From Rhodoferax sp. (GTDB taxonomy: Bacteria > Pseudomonadota > Gammaproteobacteria > Burkholderiales > Burkholderiaceae): DNA of 8,574 nt. The position numbers and the translations under genes are program-made. Location of the stretch: assembly GCA_020048295.1 (NCBI GenBank), contig JAIFMT010000246.1:1-8574 (forward strand), read 5' to 3'. Under the pieces are notes generated by a model. It worked only from the letters and a program-made list of their open reading frames with translations. It was not told the origin of the DNA and searched no databases. Below, in pieces: positions 1-5,614 of the stretch. The stretch's first letter is position 1. Every line of letters starts with the position of its first letter.

Positions 1-1088
1 TCACCGAAGACACCCGCATTCGCGCCAGCGTGCCGTGCATCAAGATGGCGCTCGATGCCGGTGCGGCGGTGATGGTCACCAGCCACCTGGGGCGCCCGAC
101 TGAAGGCGAATTCAAACCTGAAGACTCTCTGGCTCCAGTCGCCAAGCGCATGGGCGAATTGCTGGGTTTTGAGGTGCCGGTGGTGGCCAACTGGGTCGAT
201 GGCGTGGATGTCAAACCGGGTCAGTTGGTCATGCTGGAAAACTGCCGCGTCAACAAGGGCGAGAAGAAGAACAACGAAGAGCTGGCCAAAAAAATGGCCG
301 CGCTGTGTGATGTGTTTGTGCACGACGCGTTTGGCACCGCCCACCGCGCCGAGGGCACCACCTACGGTATCGCCCAGTTCGCACCGATTGCCTGCGCCGG
401 CCCGCTGCTGGCGGCTGAAATTGATGCCATCAACCTGGCATTGGCCAACCCTAAGCGTCCGCTGGTGGCCATCGTCGCCGGCAGCAAGGTGTCAACCAAA
501 CTCAGCATCCTGCAAGCGCTGGCGAAAAATGTGGACAACCTGATCGTCGGTGGCGGCATCGCCAACACCTTCATGCTGGCCGCTGGTCTGAAGATCGGCA
601 AGAGCCTGGCCGAGCCGACGCTGGTGGGTGAAGCCACTGCGGTGATCGCCGCCATGAAGGCGCGCGGTGCCGATGTGCCGATCCCGACCGATGTCGTCTG
701 CGCCAAGACCTTTGCTGCCGATGCCGTGGCCACCGTCAAAGCCGCGACCGATGTGGCCGATGACGACATGATTCTGGACATTGGCCCGGTGACGGCTGCC
801 AAACTGGCTGAGCAGCTCAAGGCGGCCGGCACGATTGTGTGGAATGGCCCCGTCGGTGTGTTCGAGTTTCCCGCATTTGAAGGCGGCACCAAGGCAATTG
901 CCATGGCGATTGCCGAGTCGTCAGCTTTCAGCATTGCTGGCGGTGGCGACACGCTGGCGGCGATTGCCAAGTACGGCATTGAAAAGGACGTGGGCTACAT
1001 CTCTACCGGCGGTGGCGCGTTCCTCGAAGTGCTGGAAGGCAAAACCCTGCCAGCCTTCGAGATTCTGCAAAAACGCGCTGAAGGTTGA
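1..1088 (+). CDS. pgk: Phosphoglycerate kinase, 5'-truncated by window edge
   Basis: Cytoplasmic enzyme that interconverts 1,3-bisphosphoglycerate + ADP and 3-phosphoglycerate + ATP in glycolysis, gluconeogenesis and the Calvin cycle. The frame is open from base 3, where [11 protein letters not shown] is the conserved N-terminal-domain segment that binds the phosphoglycerate. About 361 residues are visible against a usual length near 395, so roughly 35 N-terminal residues lie outside the window. Family hallmarks are present in order: SHLGRP, the GSKVSTK segment, VGGGIANTF, the WNGPVGVFE nucleotide-binding loop, and the C-terminal GGGDTLAAI and STGGGAFLE glycine-rich loops. It ends at TGA 1086-1088. 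No frameshift is seen. It is followed 116 bp later by an aldolase gene on the same strand, so the two are probably co-expressed. It could equally be called cbbK if it belongs to a Calvin-cycle operon; the upstream genes that would decide this are not visible. Confidence 0.97.
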   Translation, partial: TEDTRIRASVPCIKMALDAGAAVMVTSHLGRPTEGEFKPEDSLAPVAKRMGELLGFEVPVVANWVDGVDVKPGQLVMLENCRVNKGEKKNNEELAKKMAALCDVFVHDAFGTAHRAEGTTYGIAQFAPIACAGPLLAAEIDAINLALANPKRPLVAIVAGSKVSTKLSILQALAKNVDNLIVGGGIANTFMLAAGLKIGKSLAEPTLVGEATAVIAAMKARGADVPIPTDVVCAKTFAADAVATVKAATDVADDDMILDIGPVTAAKLAEQLKAAGTIVWNGPVGVFEFPAFEGGTKAIAMAIAESSAFSIAGGGDTLAAIAKYGIEKDVGYISTGGGAFLEVLEGKTLPAFEILQKRAEG

Positions 1089-1115
1089 GGCCAACGCGCT
1101 GCAACTTTAAATACG

Positions 1116-1152
1116 TGCGCTGGAGACTACTGAATAAGTAGCTGTCAGCGCA
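1116..1152 (+). repeat. Imperfect hairpin between pgk and fba
   Basis: The outer arms TGCGCTG (1116-1122) and CAGCGCA (1146-1152) are exact reverse complements. An inner stem CTACT (1127-1131) / AGTAG (1137-1141) closes a GAATA loop. An internal loop of four mostly unpaired bases per side separates the two stems. It lies 28 bp after the pgk stop and 53 bp before the fba start. No T-run follows, so a classical terminator is unlikely. It could stabilise the pgk mRNA 3' end, attenuate read-through into fba, or simply be part of the dispersed repeat that overlaps it. The stems are seen directly; the role is inferred. Confidence 0.6.
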
Positions 1153-1183
1153 TATGCAGCAAGGGCTAGAGCCCGATTTAACA
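1132..1183 (+). repeat. Dispersed intergenic repeat, Comamonadaceae type
   Basis: This stretch begins GAATAAGTAGCTGTCAGCGC, continues with the palindrome GCATATGC (1150-1157), then AAGGGCTAGAGCCCGATTTA with the short stem GGGCT (1163-1167) / AGCCC (1170-1174). It resembles, from memory, an abundant intergenic repeat in Comamonadaceae genomes of the form TAGCTGctaGCGC...AAGGGCTAGAGgCC.ATTT. Only one copy is visible in this window, so its repeat nature rests on recognition. It ends about 20 bp before the fba start. Confidence 0.5.
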
Positions 1184-1192
1184 TATAACTTT

Positions 1193-1199
1193 GAGGAGA
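1193..1199 (+). promoter_or_regulatory. fba ribosome binding site
   Basis: GAGGAGA lies 5 nt before ATG 1205. It fixes the fba start there rather than at the in-frame ATG 1154, which would add 17 residues encoded by the intergenic repeat and has no comparable Shine-Dalgarno sequence. Confidence 0.85.
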
Positions 1200-1204
1200 C
1201 TCCC

Positions 1205-2242
1205 ATGGCTTTCGTATCACTTCGTCAAATGCTCGACCACGCCGCTGAAAACGGCTACGGCGTGCCCGCTTTCAACGTCAACAATCTGGAGCAAATCCAG
1301 GCCATCATGGACGCAGCGGCGGCCACCGACAGCCCGGTGATCCTGCAAGCCAGCGCCGGTGCCCGCAAATACGCCGGCGAAGCCTACCTGCGCCACATGG
1401 TGCTGGCAGCGGTTGAAACTTATCCGGACATTCCGGTGGTGATGCACCAGGACCACGGCACCTCGGCAGCGGTGTGCCAGCAGTCAATCCGCTCGGGCTT
1501 TACCAGCGTGATGATGGACGGCTCGCTGATGACCGACGGCAAAACCCCGGCGAGCTATGAGTACAACGTCGAGATCACCCGCCGCGTGTGCGAGATGTCT
1601 CACCCCGTGGGCGTGTCGGTCGAGGGCGAACTCGGTTGCCTGGGCTCGCTGGAAACCGGTGATGCCGGCGAAGAAGACGGCATTGGCGCCGAAGGCAAGC
1701 TCAGCCACGACCAGATGCTGACCGATCCGGTGCAGGCGAAAGACTTTGTCGAAAAAACCGGCGTGGACGCGCTGGCGATTGCCATCGGCACCAGCCACGG
1801 CGCCTACAAATTCACCCGCAAGCCCACTGGCGACATTCTGGCCATCGACCGCATTGCCCAAATCCACGCGCAAATCCCCAACACGCACCTGGTGATGCAC
1901 GGCTCAAGCTCGGTGCCGCAGGAGTGGCTGGCGATCATTCGCCAATACGGTGGCGATCTGAAAGAAACCTACGGCGTGCCGGTCGAAGAGATCCAGCGCG
2001 GCATCAAGAGCGGTGTGCGCAAAATCAATATCGACACCGACATCCGCCTGGCCATGACGGGTGCCATGCGCCAGGCCTTTGCCCAGCAACCCAGCGAGTT
2101 TGACCCGCGCAAGTCGCTGATCGCCGCGCGCAAGGCCGCCATGGGCATTTGCAAGCTGCGTTTTGAGGCGTTTGGCTGCGCTGGCATGGGCAGCAAGATC
2201 AAGCCAATTCACCTCGATGTGATGGCGGCGCGCTACCGCTGA
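1205..2242 (+). CDS. fba: Class II fructose-1,6-bisphosphate aldolase
   Basis: Zn-dependent cytoplasmic aldolase that cleaves or forms fructose 1,6-bisphosphate from glyceraldehyde 3-phosphate and dihydroxyacetone phosphate; it also makes sedoheptulose bisphosphate in Calvin-cycle bacteria. The protein is 345 aa from ATG 1205, chosen for its GAGGAGA ribosome site and the usual [10 protein letters not shown] beginning. Visible motifs are VVMHQDHG (H81 and H84; D83 likely the catalytic acid), [10 protein letters not shown] near 141-150 (metal/substrate loop), [10 protein letters not shown] (H198, zinc), VMHGSSSVP (H232, zinc and phosphate loop) and the KINIDTDIR phosphate-binding segment. The long C-terminal region with RFEAFGCAG is typical of the subtype often labelled Calvin-cycle (cbbA/FbaA type), which is also the housekeeping enzyme in many betaproteobacteria. 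It stands directly behind pgk with no pyruvate kinase gene between them. Confidence 0.97.
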   Translation: MAFVSLRQMLDHAAENGYGVPAFNVNNLEQIQAIMDAAAATDSPVILQASAGARKYAGEAYLRHMVLAAVETYPDIPVVMHQDHGTSAAVCQQSIRSGFTSVMMDGSLMTDGKTPASYEYNVEITRRVCEMSHPVGVSVEGELGCLGSLETGDAGEEDGIGAEGKLSHDQMLTDPVQAKDFVEKTGVDALAIAIGTSHGAYKFTRKPTGDILAIDRIAQIHAQIPNTHLVMHGSSSVPQEWLAIIRQYGGDLKETYGVPVEEIQRGIKSGVRKINIDTDIRLAMTGAMRQAFAQQPSEFDPRKSLIAARKAAMGICKLRFEAFGCAGMGSKIKPIHLDVMAARYR

Positions 2243-2400
2243 AGCCGGTTTAACGGGTGCCTGCGGGAGTCTGGTGCAGTCTGGATTCCCGCCTTCACGG
2301 GAACGACGGCAAATCAATGCCTTGCCGGTCGGGCAGTTTTGCCCAGCTAACGGCTTGTTGTGGCGTTTCAGGTAACCGTCGGCGCTACGGTCCAGGCAGG
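2243..2400. other. Convergent intergenic region, fba / Uma2 gene
   Basis: A 158-bp gap between two converging genes. It holds a REP-like hairpin (2277-2310) and a second short hairpin, GGGCA (2331-2335) / TGCCC (2340-2344) with a GTTT loop. Neither is followed by a clear T-run, so no canonical rho-independent terminator can be claimed. No coding potential is seen. Confidence 0.6.
2277..2310. repeat. REP-like palindromic element
   Basis: The core TTCCCG (2286-2291) / CGGGAA (2298-2303), in the context GGATTCCCGCCTTCACGG and flanked by AACGACGGC, matches the widespread proteobacterial REP-type sequence (GTCATTCCCGCgaaGGCGGGAATCC in the other orientation). Read in one minus-strand frame it gives the RRSREGGNPD peptide that is a familiar artefact of such elements. 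Copies usually sit between convergent genes, as here, where they can protect mRNA 3' ends or bind DNA-processing proteins. Only one copy is in the window. Confidence 0.65.
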
Positions 2401-3006
2401 CTATGCGTTGCTGTCTTGCGGCGGCAGATCGACAAAAACATCGGCCACCGCAATCACCAGTTCAGGAAACGCCAGCGGCGAGCAGGCATCCTCAACCCCA
2501 AAAACCAGTGGCTTGCCATAAGCCTGGTTTTCCAGCCGGTAAATCGTCACCGAGCGGTCCACCGGGTGGATCAACCAGTATTCCGCCACGCCGTGCCGCT
2601 CGTACAGCGCACGCTTGGTGCGTTGGTCACGCACGGCCGTGCCCGGGGACAAGACCTCGATCACCCAGTCCGGTGCGCCCAGGCAGCCGTGGTTGTCCTG
2701 GAGCTTGTCCGGGTCACACACCAGGCTGATGTCGGGTTGCACCACCGTGTTAACTTCATGGCTGGCTTGCCCCGCGTTGGGCAGACGCACATCAAAAGGC
2801 GAGACGAACGGGCGGCAGGGCTTGCGGTGGAAATGGTTGGCTATGAGCCGAAACAATTCCCCCACGATCAACTGGTGAAAGTTGGTGGGTGCCGGGCTCA
2901 GGGCGTAGGCCTCGCCGTCAATCAGCTCCCAGCGCTCGCCCTCGGGCCAAGCCAGGTAGTCGGCGTAGGTAAACCCGGTTTTTTGTTGGCGAAGTGGCAA
3001 GCCCAT
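2401..3006 (-). CDS. Uma2 family (DUF820) restriction-endonuclease-fold protein
   Basis: A 201-aa protein of the Uma2/DUF820 family, a PD-(D/E)XK nuclease-like fold that is very abundant in cyanobacteria and scattered by transfer elsewhere; its physiological role is poorly known. Visible features are FTYADYLAWPEGERWELIDGE at 12-32 (family N-terminal signature), VQPDISLV with D92, PDWVIEVLSP with E118, and RTKRALYERHGVAEYW with K131. D92, E118 and K131 form the expected metal-binding/catalytic set, so the active site appears intact. The start ATG is preceded by AAGGAGA (3013-3019), 6 nt away. The gene stands alone, convergent with fba and followed by a REP-like element, so it looks like an accessory insertion beside a core locus. 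Whether it cuts DNA cannot be told from sequence. Confidence 0.92.
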   Translation of the reverse strand: MGLPLRQQKTGFTYADYLAWPEGERWELIDGEAYALSPAPTNFHQLIVGELFRLIANHFHRKPCRPFVSPFDVRLPNAGQASHEVNTVVQPDISLVCDPDKLQDNHGCLGAPDWVIEVLSPGTAVRDQRTKRALYERHGVAEYWLIHPVDRSVTIYRLENQAYGKPLVFGVEDACSPLAFPELVIAVADVFVDLPPQDSNA

Positions 3007-3012
3007 GATGCG

Positions 3013-3019
3013 TCTCCTT
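3013..3019 (-). promoter_or_regulatory. Ribosome binding site of the Uma2 gene
   Basis: On the minus strand AAGGAGA stands 6 nt before the ATG at 3006. This is a strong site that supports the chosen start. Confidence 0.8.
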
Positions 3020-3086
3020 GAAGGGTCAAGACCGCCAGTTTAGCCCGGCGCAACAAACGTGCGTGGCAGCAATCCGCCGATCGGTG

Positions 3087-3575
3087 TCAGACGGCAGCCA
3101 GCAGTGCCGTGCCTTGTTGCAAAAAGTGCTCGGCCTTTTTCTCGTCAATCGACAGGCGAATCAGCTTGTGGCAGCGTTCAAGGGTAGCCCTGAGGGCCTC
3201 GGGGCTTTCCGGTGACTCTTGCAAACGCCGCACTACCGCATCTGCGTGGTTGCCCAGCAGTGACTGGGCCATGGTGATCAGCGCTGCACGCGCTGATGCA
3301 GAGGCTGCAGCAGCCACTGGCGAGTGAGTCGCTGGGGTCCCAGGGCCCGCCGCTTTGGCGCTTGCTGAAACGGGCTCAACGTAGCCATGTTCCAGCAGCC
3401 AGGCCAGTTGTTCGCTGCAATTGGAAAAAAAGGCGCACTTGCTGGCCAAGGCCGAGGAGGGGGTTTTGCCATCCACCAAAATCAGCATGGCGCGTTGTTT
3501 TTGGGTTAGCGCACCGCTGCGCTGCGCCAGCTCGTCCTGACCCTTGCGGCTCTTGACCAATAGGACAGATTCCAT
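3087..3575 (-). CDS. Hypothetical protein with winged-helix-like N-terminus
   Basis: A 162-aa soluble protein of unknown function. No signal peptide or membrane segment is seen. Residues 1-70 (ESVLLVKSRKGQDELAQRSG, then LTQKQRAMLILVDGKTPSSAL and QLAWLLEHGYVEPV) follow a pattern I associate with conserved betaproteobacterial hypothetical proteins: a short helical domain reminiscent of a winged helix, with the closing LLEHGYVEPV like a recognition-wing segment. Residues 71-97 are an Ala/Pro-rich linker. Residues 98-162 are a second helical domain (ALITMAQSLLGNHADAVVRRLQ and ATLERCHKLIRLSIDEKKAEHFL). Its start lies 6 bp after the stop of the membrane-protein gene at 3582, so the two are probably translated from one mRNA. 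The ribosome site is weak, consistent with translational coupling. Role unknown; a regulatory or scaffold function is a guess. Confidence 0.85.
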   Translation of the reverse strand: MESVLLVKSRKGQDELAQRSGALTQKQRAMLILVDGKTPSSALASKCAFFSNCSEQLAWLLEHGYVEPVSASAKAAGPGTPATHSPVAAAASASARAALITMAQSLLGNHADAVVRRLQESPESPEALRATLERCHKLIRLSIDEKKAEHFLQQGTALLAAV

Positions 3576-3581
3576 CGGTGC

Positions 3582-3881
3582 TCAGGCCGTCAGTTCTTCA
3601 ATGATGCGGAAAATCAGCCGCACCGTGATCAGCACATAAATGGCGCCAAAAAAGAAGATCAGCGCGAAGATCAGGTTGATGATGTTGGCCGGAATCAAGG
3701 CGAAAAAGGGCGTACAAAAATAGCCGATGGTGAACAGCGAGACCAGCAGGGTCAAAAAGCGCCACTGTTTACCCACCACCCCACCCGGAATTTTGCTGCG
3801 CAAGGTCACCACCAGGTACAGGCAGAACAGCATCACGGCGATGGCGGCAAAATTGATGACCAGTACTAAATTGATTTCCAT
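3582..3881 (-). CDS. Small integral membrane protein, unknown function
   Basis: A 99-aa hydrophobic protein of unknown function. It starts at ATG 3881 (MEINLVLVIN). An upstream TTG at 3917 in the same frame would add 12 polar residues and has no better ribosome site. Predicted membrane helices by eye are at about 4-24 (LVLVINFAAIAVMLFCLYLVV), 38-54 (FLTLLVSLFTIGYFCTP) and 58-90 (one long or two short helices, LIPANIINLIFALIFFFGAIYVLITVRLIF). A basic loop, RSKIPGGVVGKQWR, lies between the first two, which by the positive-inside rule places it in the cytoplasm. It is the first gene of a two-gene unit with the 162-aa protein. I do not recognise a named family. Confidence 0.8.
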   Translation of the reverse strand: MEINLVLVINFAAIAVMLFCLYLVVTLRSKIPGGVVGKQWRFLTLLVSLFTIGYFCTPFFALIPANIINLIFALIFFFGAIYVLITVRLIFRIIEELTA

Positions 3882-3900
3882 GGGGTGCTTTCGATATAGC

Positions 3901-3926
3901 CCGGTTGGCGCTCGCAAGACAACCGG
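3901..3926. repeat. Inverted repeat upstream of the small membrane-protein gene
   Basis: The exact 7-bp arms CCGGTTG (3901-3907) and CAACCGG (3920-3926) are separated by 12 bp. They lie 20-45 bp upstream of the ATG at 3881. The spacing and position fit a dimeric regulator's operator, and the far arm overlaps the possible -35 hexamer, but arms this short can occur by chance in GC-rich DNA. Confidence 0.4.
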
Positions 3927-4090
3927 AAGTCGTGACCAGCTGATGACAGTTGCCGCAACAGGCCATCAATGTTACGGTGAAAGGCGGTGTGTTTTCAGGG
4001 TGGCCGTCTCAGGAAAACCCTTGTTACAGTCGCTGTTGCCCACCGACAACAACAAAAACAGGATCGCTGCGGGTCGGATGTGGCATTGGG

Positions 4091-4113
4091 CGTGCTGACG
4101 CTGGGTCAGCACG
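4091..4113 (-). terminator. Strong hairpin after the cluster; possible terminator
   Basis: A perfect 9-bp stem, CGTGCTGAC (4091-4099) / GTCAGCACG (4105-4113), with a 5-nt loop, starts 17 bp after the stop codon of the Rieske gene and so sits where a 3'-end structure of the operon would be. On the transcribed strand the bases after the stem are CCCAATGCC, with no U-run. It may therefore be a 3'-end stabiliser or a weak or factor-assisted terminator rather than a classical intrinsic one. Confidence 0.5.
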
Positions 4114-4130
4114 GAAAACCAGGTGGCAAC

Positions 4131-4769
4131 TTACCAGAGTGCCAGCAGACGGCCTTTGACGACCTTGGACTCGATGCGCGTCAGGCCCGTGTTGCCCTTC
4201 TTGATGCAATCACCGGTGTGGGCATCAAACTCCCACTGGTGTTTGGGGCAGGTCAGCGTGGTGCCATGAATGGCAAGTTCGGGGATGTCAGTGCTCTGGT
4301 GCGGACAGTGGCTGTCATAGACCGAGTAGCTCTTGCCTTCGCGGTACACAAACAGGCCCCGCCCCTGGCATTCAGTGCGCAGCACTTCGCCGTCTTTGGC
4401 TTCCTTGCTGGCCATCACGTCGCGCCACTCAGCGGCTGCGGGGGCCTTCTGGGTCATCACATCGGGGTCGAAGCCGGGAATCTTCATGTCCAGAATGATG
4501 TCAACCGCCCAGGTGATCTTGGCCAGACCCAGCGCCGGGAAGGCCATCAGCAAGGCATCAAGCACTTCCATCGGGGTGCAGCCTTCGCGCAGGGCACGGC
4601 CCAAATATTGGCGAAAACCACGGTCAGTTTGCGAATAGACCTTGGTGATGACCGAAATCAGATTGCGCGTTTTAGGGTCAAGGTGCGTGCCGGTCTGTTT
4701 CAGAAAGGCAAAGTAGTGGCTGATGGTCTCAGGCCGGGTCTTGATCAGGTAATTCAGTGCGTCACTCAT
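4131..4769 (-). CDS. CMD-like domain fused to Rieske 2Fe-2S domain
   Basis: A 212-aa soluble protein without signal peptide. Residues about 10-95 look like a carboxymuconolactone-decarboxylase/AhpD-type helical domain (RNLISVITKVYSQTDRGFRQYLGRALREGCTPMEVLDALLMAFPALG), but the CxxC..H redox centre of AhpD-type members is absent: the expected site reads TKVYSQTDRGFRQY. Residues about 112-212 are a Rieske ferredoxin-like domain with C155-P-H157 and C174-P-K-H177, spaced CxHx16CxxH, the correct set for two Cys and two His ligands. It could be an electron-transfer partner or a redox sensor. GGAGAA (4776-4781) sits 6 nt before the ATG. Last gene of the minus-strand cluster, 18 bp after the universal stress gene. 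The Rieske half is certain; the CMD half is by pattern, and its substrate is unknown. Confidence 0.9.
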   Translation of the reverse strand: MSDALNYLIKTRPETISHYFAFLKQTGTHLDPKTRNLISVITKVYSQTDRGFRQYLGRALREGCTPMEVLDALLMAFPALGLAKITWAVDIILDMKIPGFDPDVMTQKAPAAAEWRDVMASKEAKDGEVLRTECQGRGLFVYREGKSYSVYDSHCPHQSTDIPELAIHGTTLTCPKHQWEFDAHTGDCIKKGNTGLTRIESKVVKGRLLALW

Positions 4770-4787
4770 GACAAGTTCTCCAAAGGG

Positions 4788-5612
4788 TCAGGTTAAATTG
4801 AGCGCCAGCACCGGTTTGTCAGACAAGCCGATGATCTTCTGCGCCACACCACCGATCATCGCATGACCAATATGGCTGTCGCTGCGGCTGCCAATCACCA
4901 ATAGGTCGGCCTGGCACGCGGCGGCAGCGGCCAGAATTTCGGCAAAAGCCTTGCCATGACGCACTTCCGTTTGCAAGTCGACACCAGAGTTCAAGGCGGT
5001 CTTTTTGGCCTGCGCCAAGAAACTGTCGGTCTCAGCGGAAGGTGCATCGGTTGCAGTCACATAGACCAACTGCAGCGGCAGCCCACATTCAGCAGCCACG
5101 GCAGCGGCCGTGCTGACCAGTCTAAAGCCTTGTACACCCGGCTCTGCGGCAACCAGCACGCGTCTTTGCCACATGCCTGTTGCCTTGGGTGCGAACAGTA
5201 CATGGCAGGGGGCATGCGCCAGTACCTTGCTGACCATTTCGCCCATTAGCAAGTTGGCCAGAAAACCGCGCTTGCCACGGTTTCGGGTGATGATCAGTTC
5301 GGTGTTACGTTCGCGCGCTTCGTCAACAATTTCCTGGTACATCTCTTCGCCGCGACGCACATGCAGGTCGATGGCCACGCCTTGGGCTTCGGCGCTGGCG
5401 CGGATTTTGGCAATTTTTTCAGCGGCCTCATGTTCGGCACGGGTTGCGATTTCAGGAGCCATGGCTTCGTATTCCGGATTGCTTGCCAGTGGCAACACGG
5501 TGGCTAACGGCAGTTGGCAGCGCTTTGCGAGGCTCAGCGCCAGGGACTCGGCACCGGTGTCAAATTCGGTGTGTTCCGTGGCCAACAAAAGACGGGTAAA
5601 AACCTGGGCCAT
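4788..5612 (-). CDS. Tandem-domain universal stress protein (UspA family)
   Basis: A 274-aa cytoplasmic protein with two UspA domains (about 1-143 and 148-274), each the alpha/beta fold used for nucleotide binding or dimer-based signalling. Domain 1 starts FTRLLLATEHTEFDTGAESLAL and ends ELIITRNRGKRGFLANLLMGEMVSKVLAHAPCHVLF. The ATP-motif glycines are present (G113, G116, G124), but the second gap is 7 residues rather than the usual 9. Domain 2 (RRVLVAAEPG to ADLLVIGSRSDSHIGHAMIGGVAQKIIGLSDKPVLAL) has a degenerate version of the motif. The start is taken at ATG 5612, with GGAGGT 8 nt upstream, not at the longer in-frame start at 5678, whose extra residues overlap the previous gene. Only 2 bp separate it from the upstream stop, so translation is probably coupled. 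Its place in a transporter/redox operon suggests a regulatory or protective job for that system. Confidence 0.93.
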   Translation of the reverse strand: MAQVFTRLLLATEHTEFDTGAESLALSLAKRCQLPLATVLPLASNPEYEAMAPEIATRAEHEAAEKIAKIRASAEAQGVAIDLHVRRGEEMYQEIVDEARERNTELIITRNRGKRGFLANLLMGEMVSKVLAHAPCHVLFAPKATGMWQRRVLVAAEPGVQGFRLVSTAAAVAAECGLPLQLVYVTATDAPSAETDSFLAQAKKTALNSGVDLQTEVRHGKAFAEILAAAAACQADLLVIGSRSDSHIGHAMIGGVAQKIIGLSDKPVLALNLT

Positions 5613-5614
5613 GA

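Larger units (their letters stand above)
3882..4130. other. 249-bp intergenic region between two minus-strand units
   Basis: It separates the end of the six-gene cluster (stop at 4131) from the start of the small membrane-protein gene (3881). It contains two inverted repeats (3901-3926 and 4091-4113, listed separately) and a weak promoter-like pair on the minus strand: TTGTCT (3917-3922) and TATATC (3893-3898) with an 18-bp spacer. That pair would give a leader of only about 5 nt, so it is doubtful. No convincing small gene or tRNA is seen. Confidence 0.6.

Noticed and set aside
362..979. A 205-codon minus-strand frame inside pgk
   Set aside because: It lies wholly within a conserved pgk reading frame and is typical antisense shadow with Ala/Ser-rich translation.
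1154..1204. An N-terminal extension of the aldolase from ATG 1154
   Set aside because: The extra 17 residues are encoded by the intergenic repeat, lack a ribosome site, and precede the normal family N-terminus at ATG 1205.
1904..2317. A minus-strand frame starting RRSREGGNPD downstream of fba
   Set aside because: This peptide comes from the REP-like element and the rest is antisense to fba. It is a well-known false-gene signature.
2331..2344. GGGCA-GTTT-TGCCC hairpin as terminator of fba
   Set aside because: The stem is only 5 bp and no T-run follows on either strand, so a terminator call is not justified.
2257..3021. A 254-codon open frame on the plus strand opposite the Uma2 gene
   Set aside because: It runs through the REP-like element and covers the complement of a protein with intact Uma2 catalytic residues. 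Its translation has no domain pattern.
3987..4796. A 269-codon open frame on the plus strand opposite the Rieske fusion gene
   Set aside because: It is antisense to a gene with clear Rieske ligands and good ribosome site, and its translation is Gly/Gln/His-rich with no recognisable family. It is a shadow frame of GC-rich DNA.
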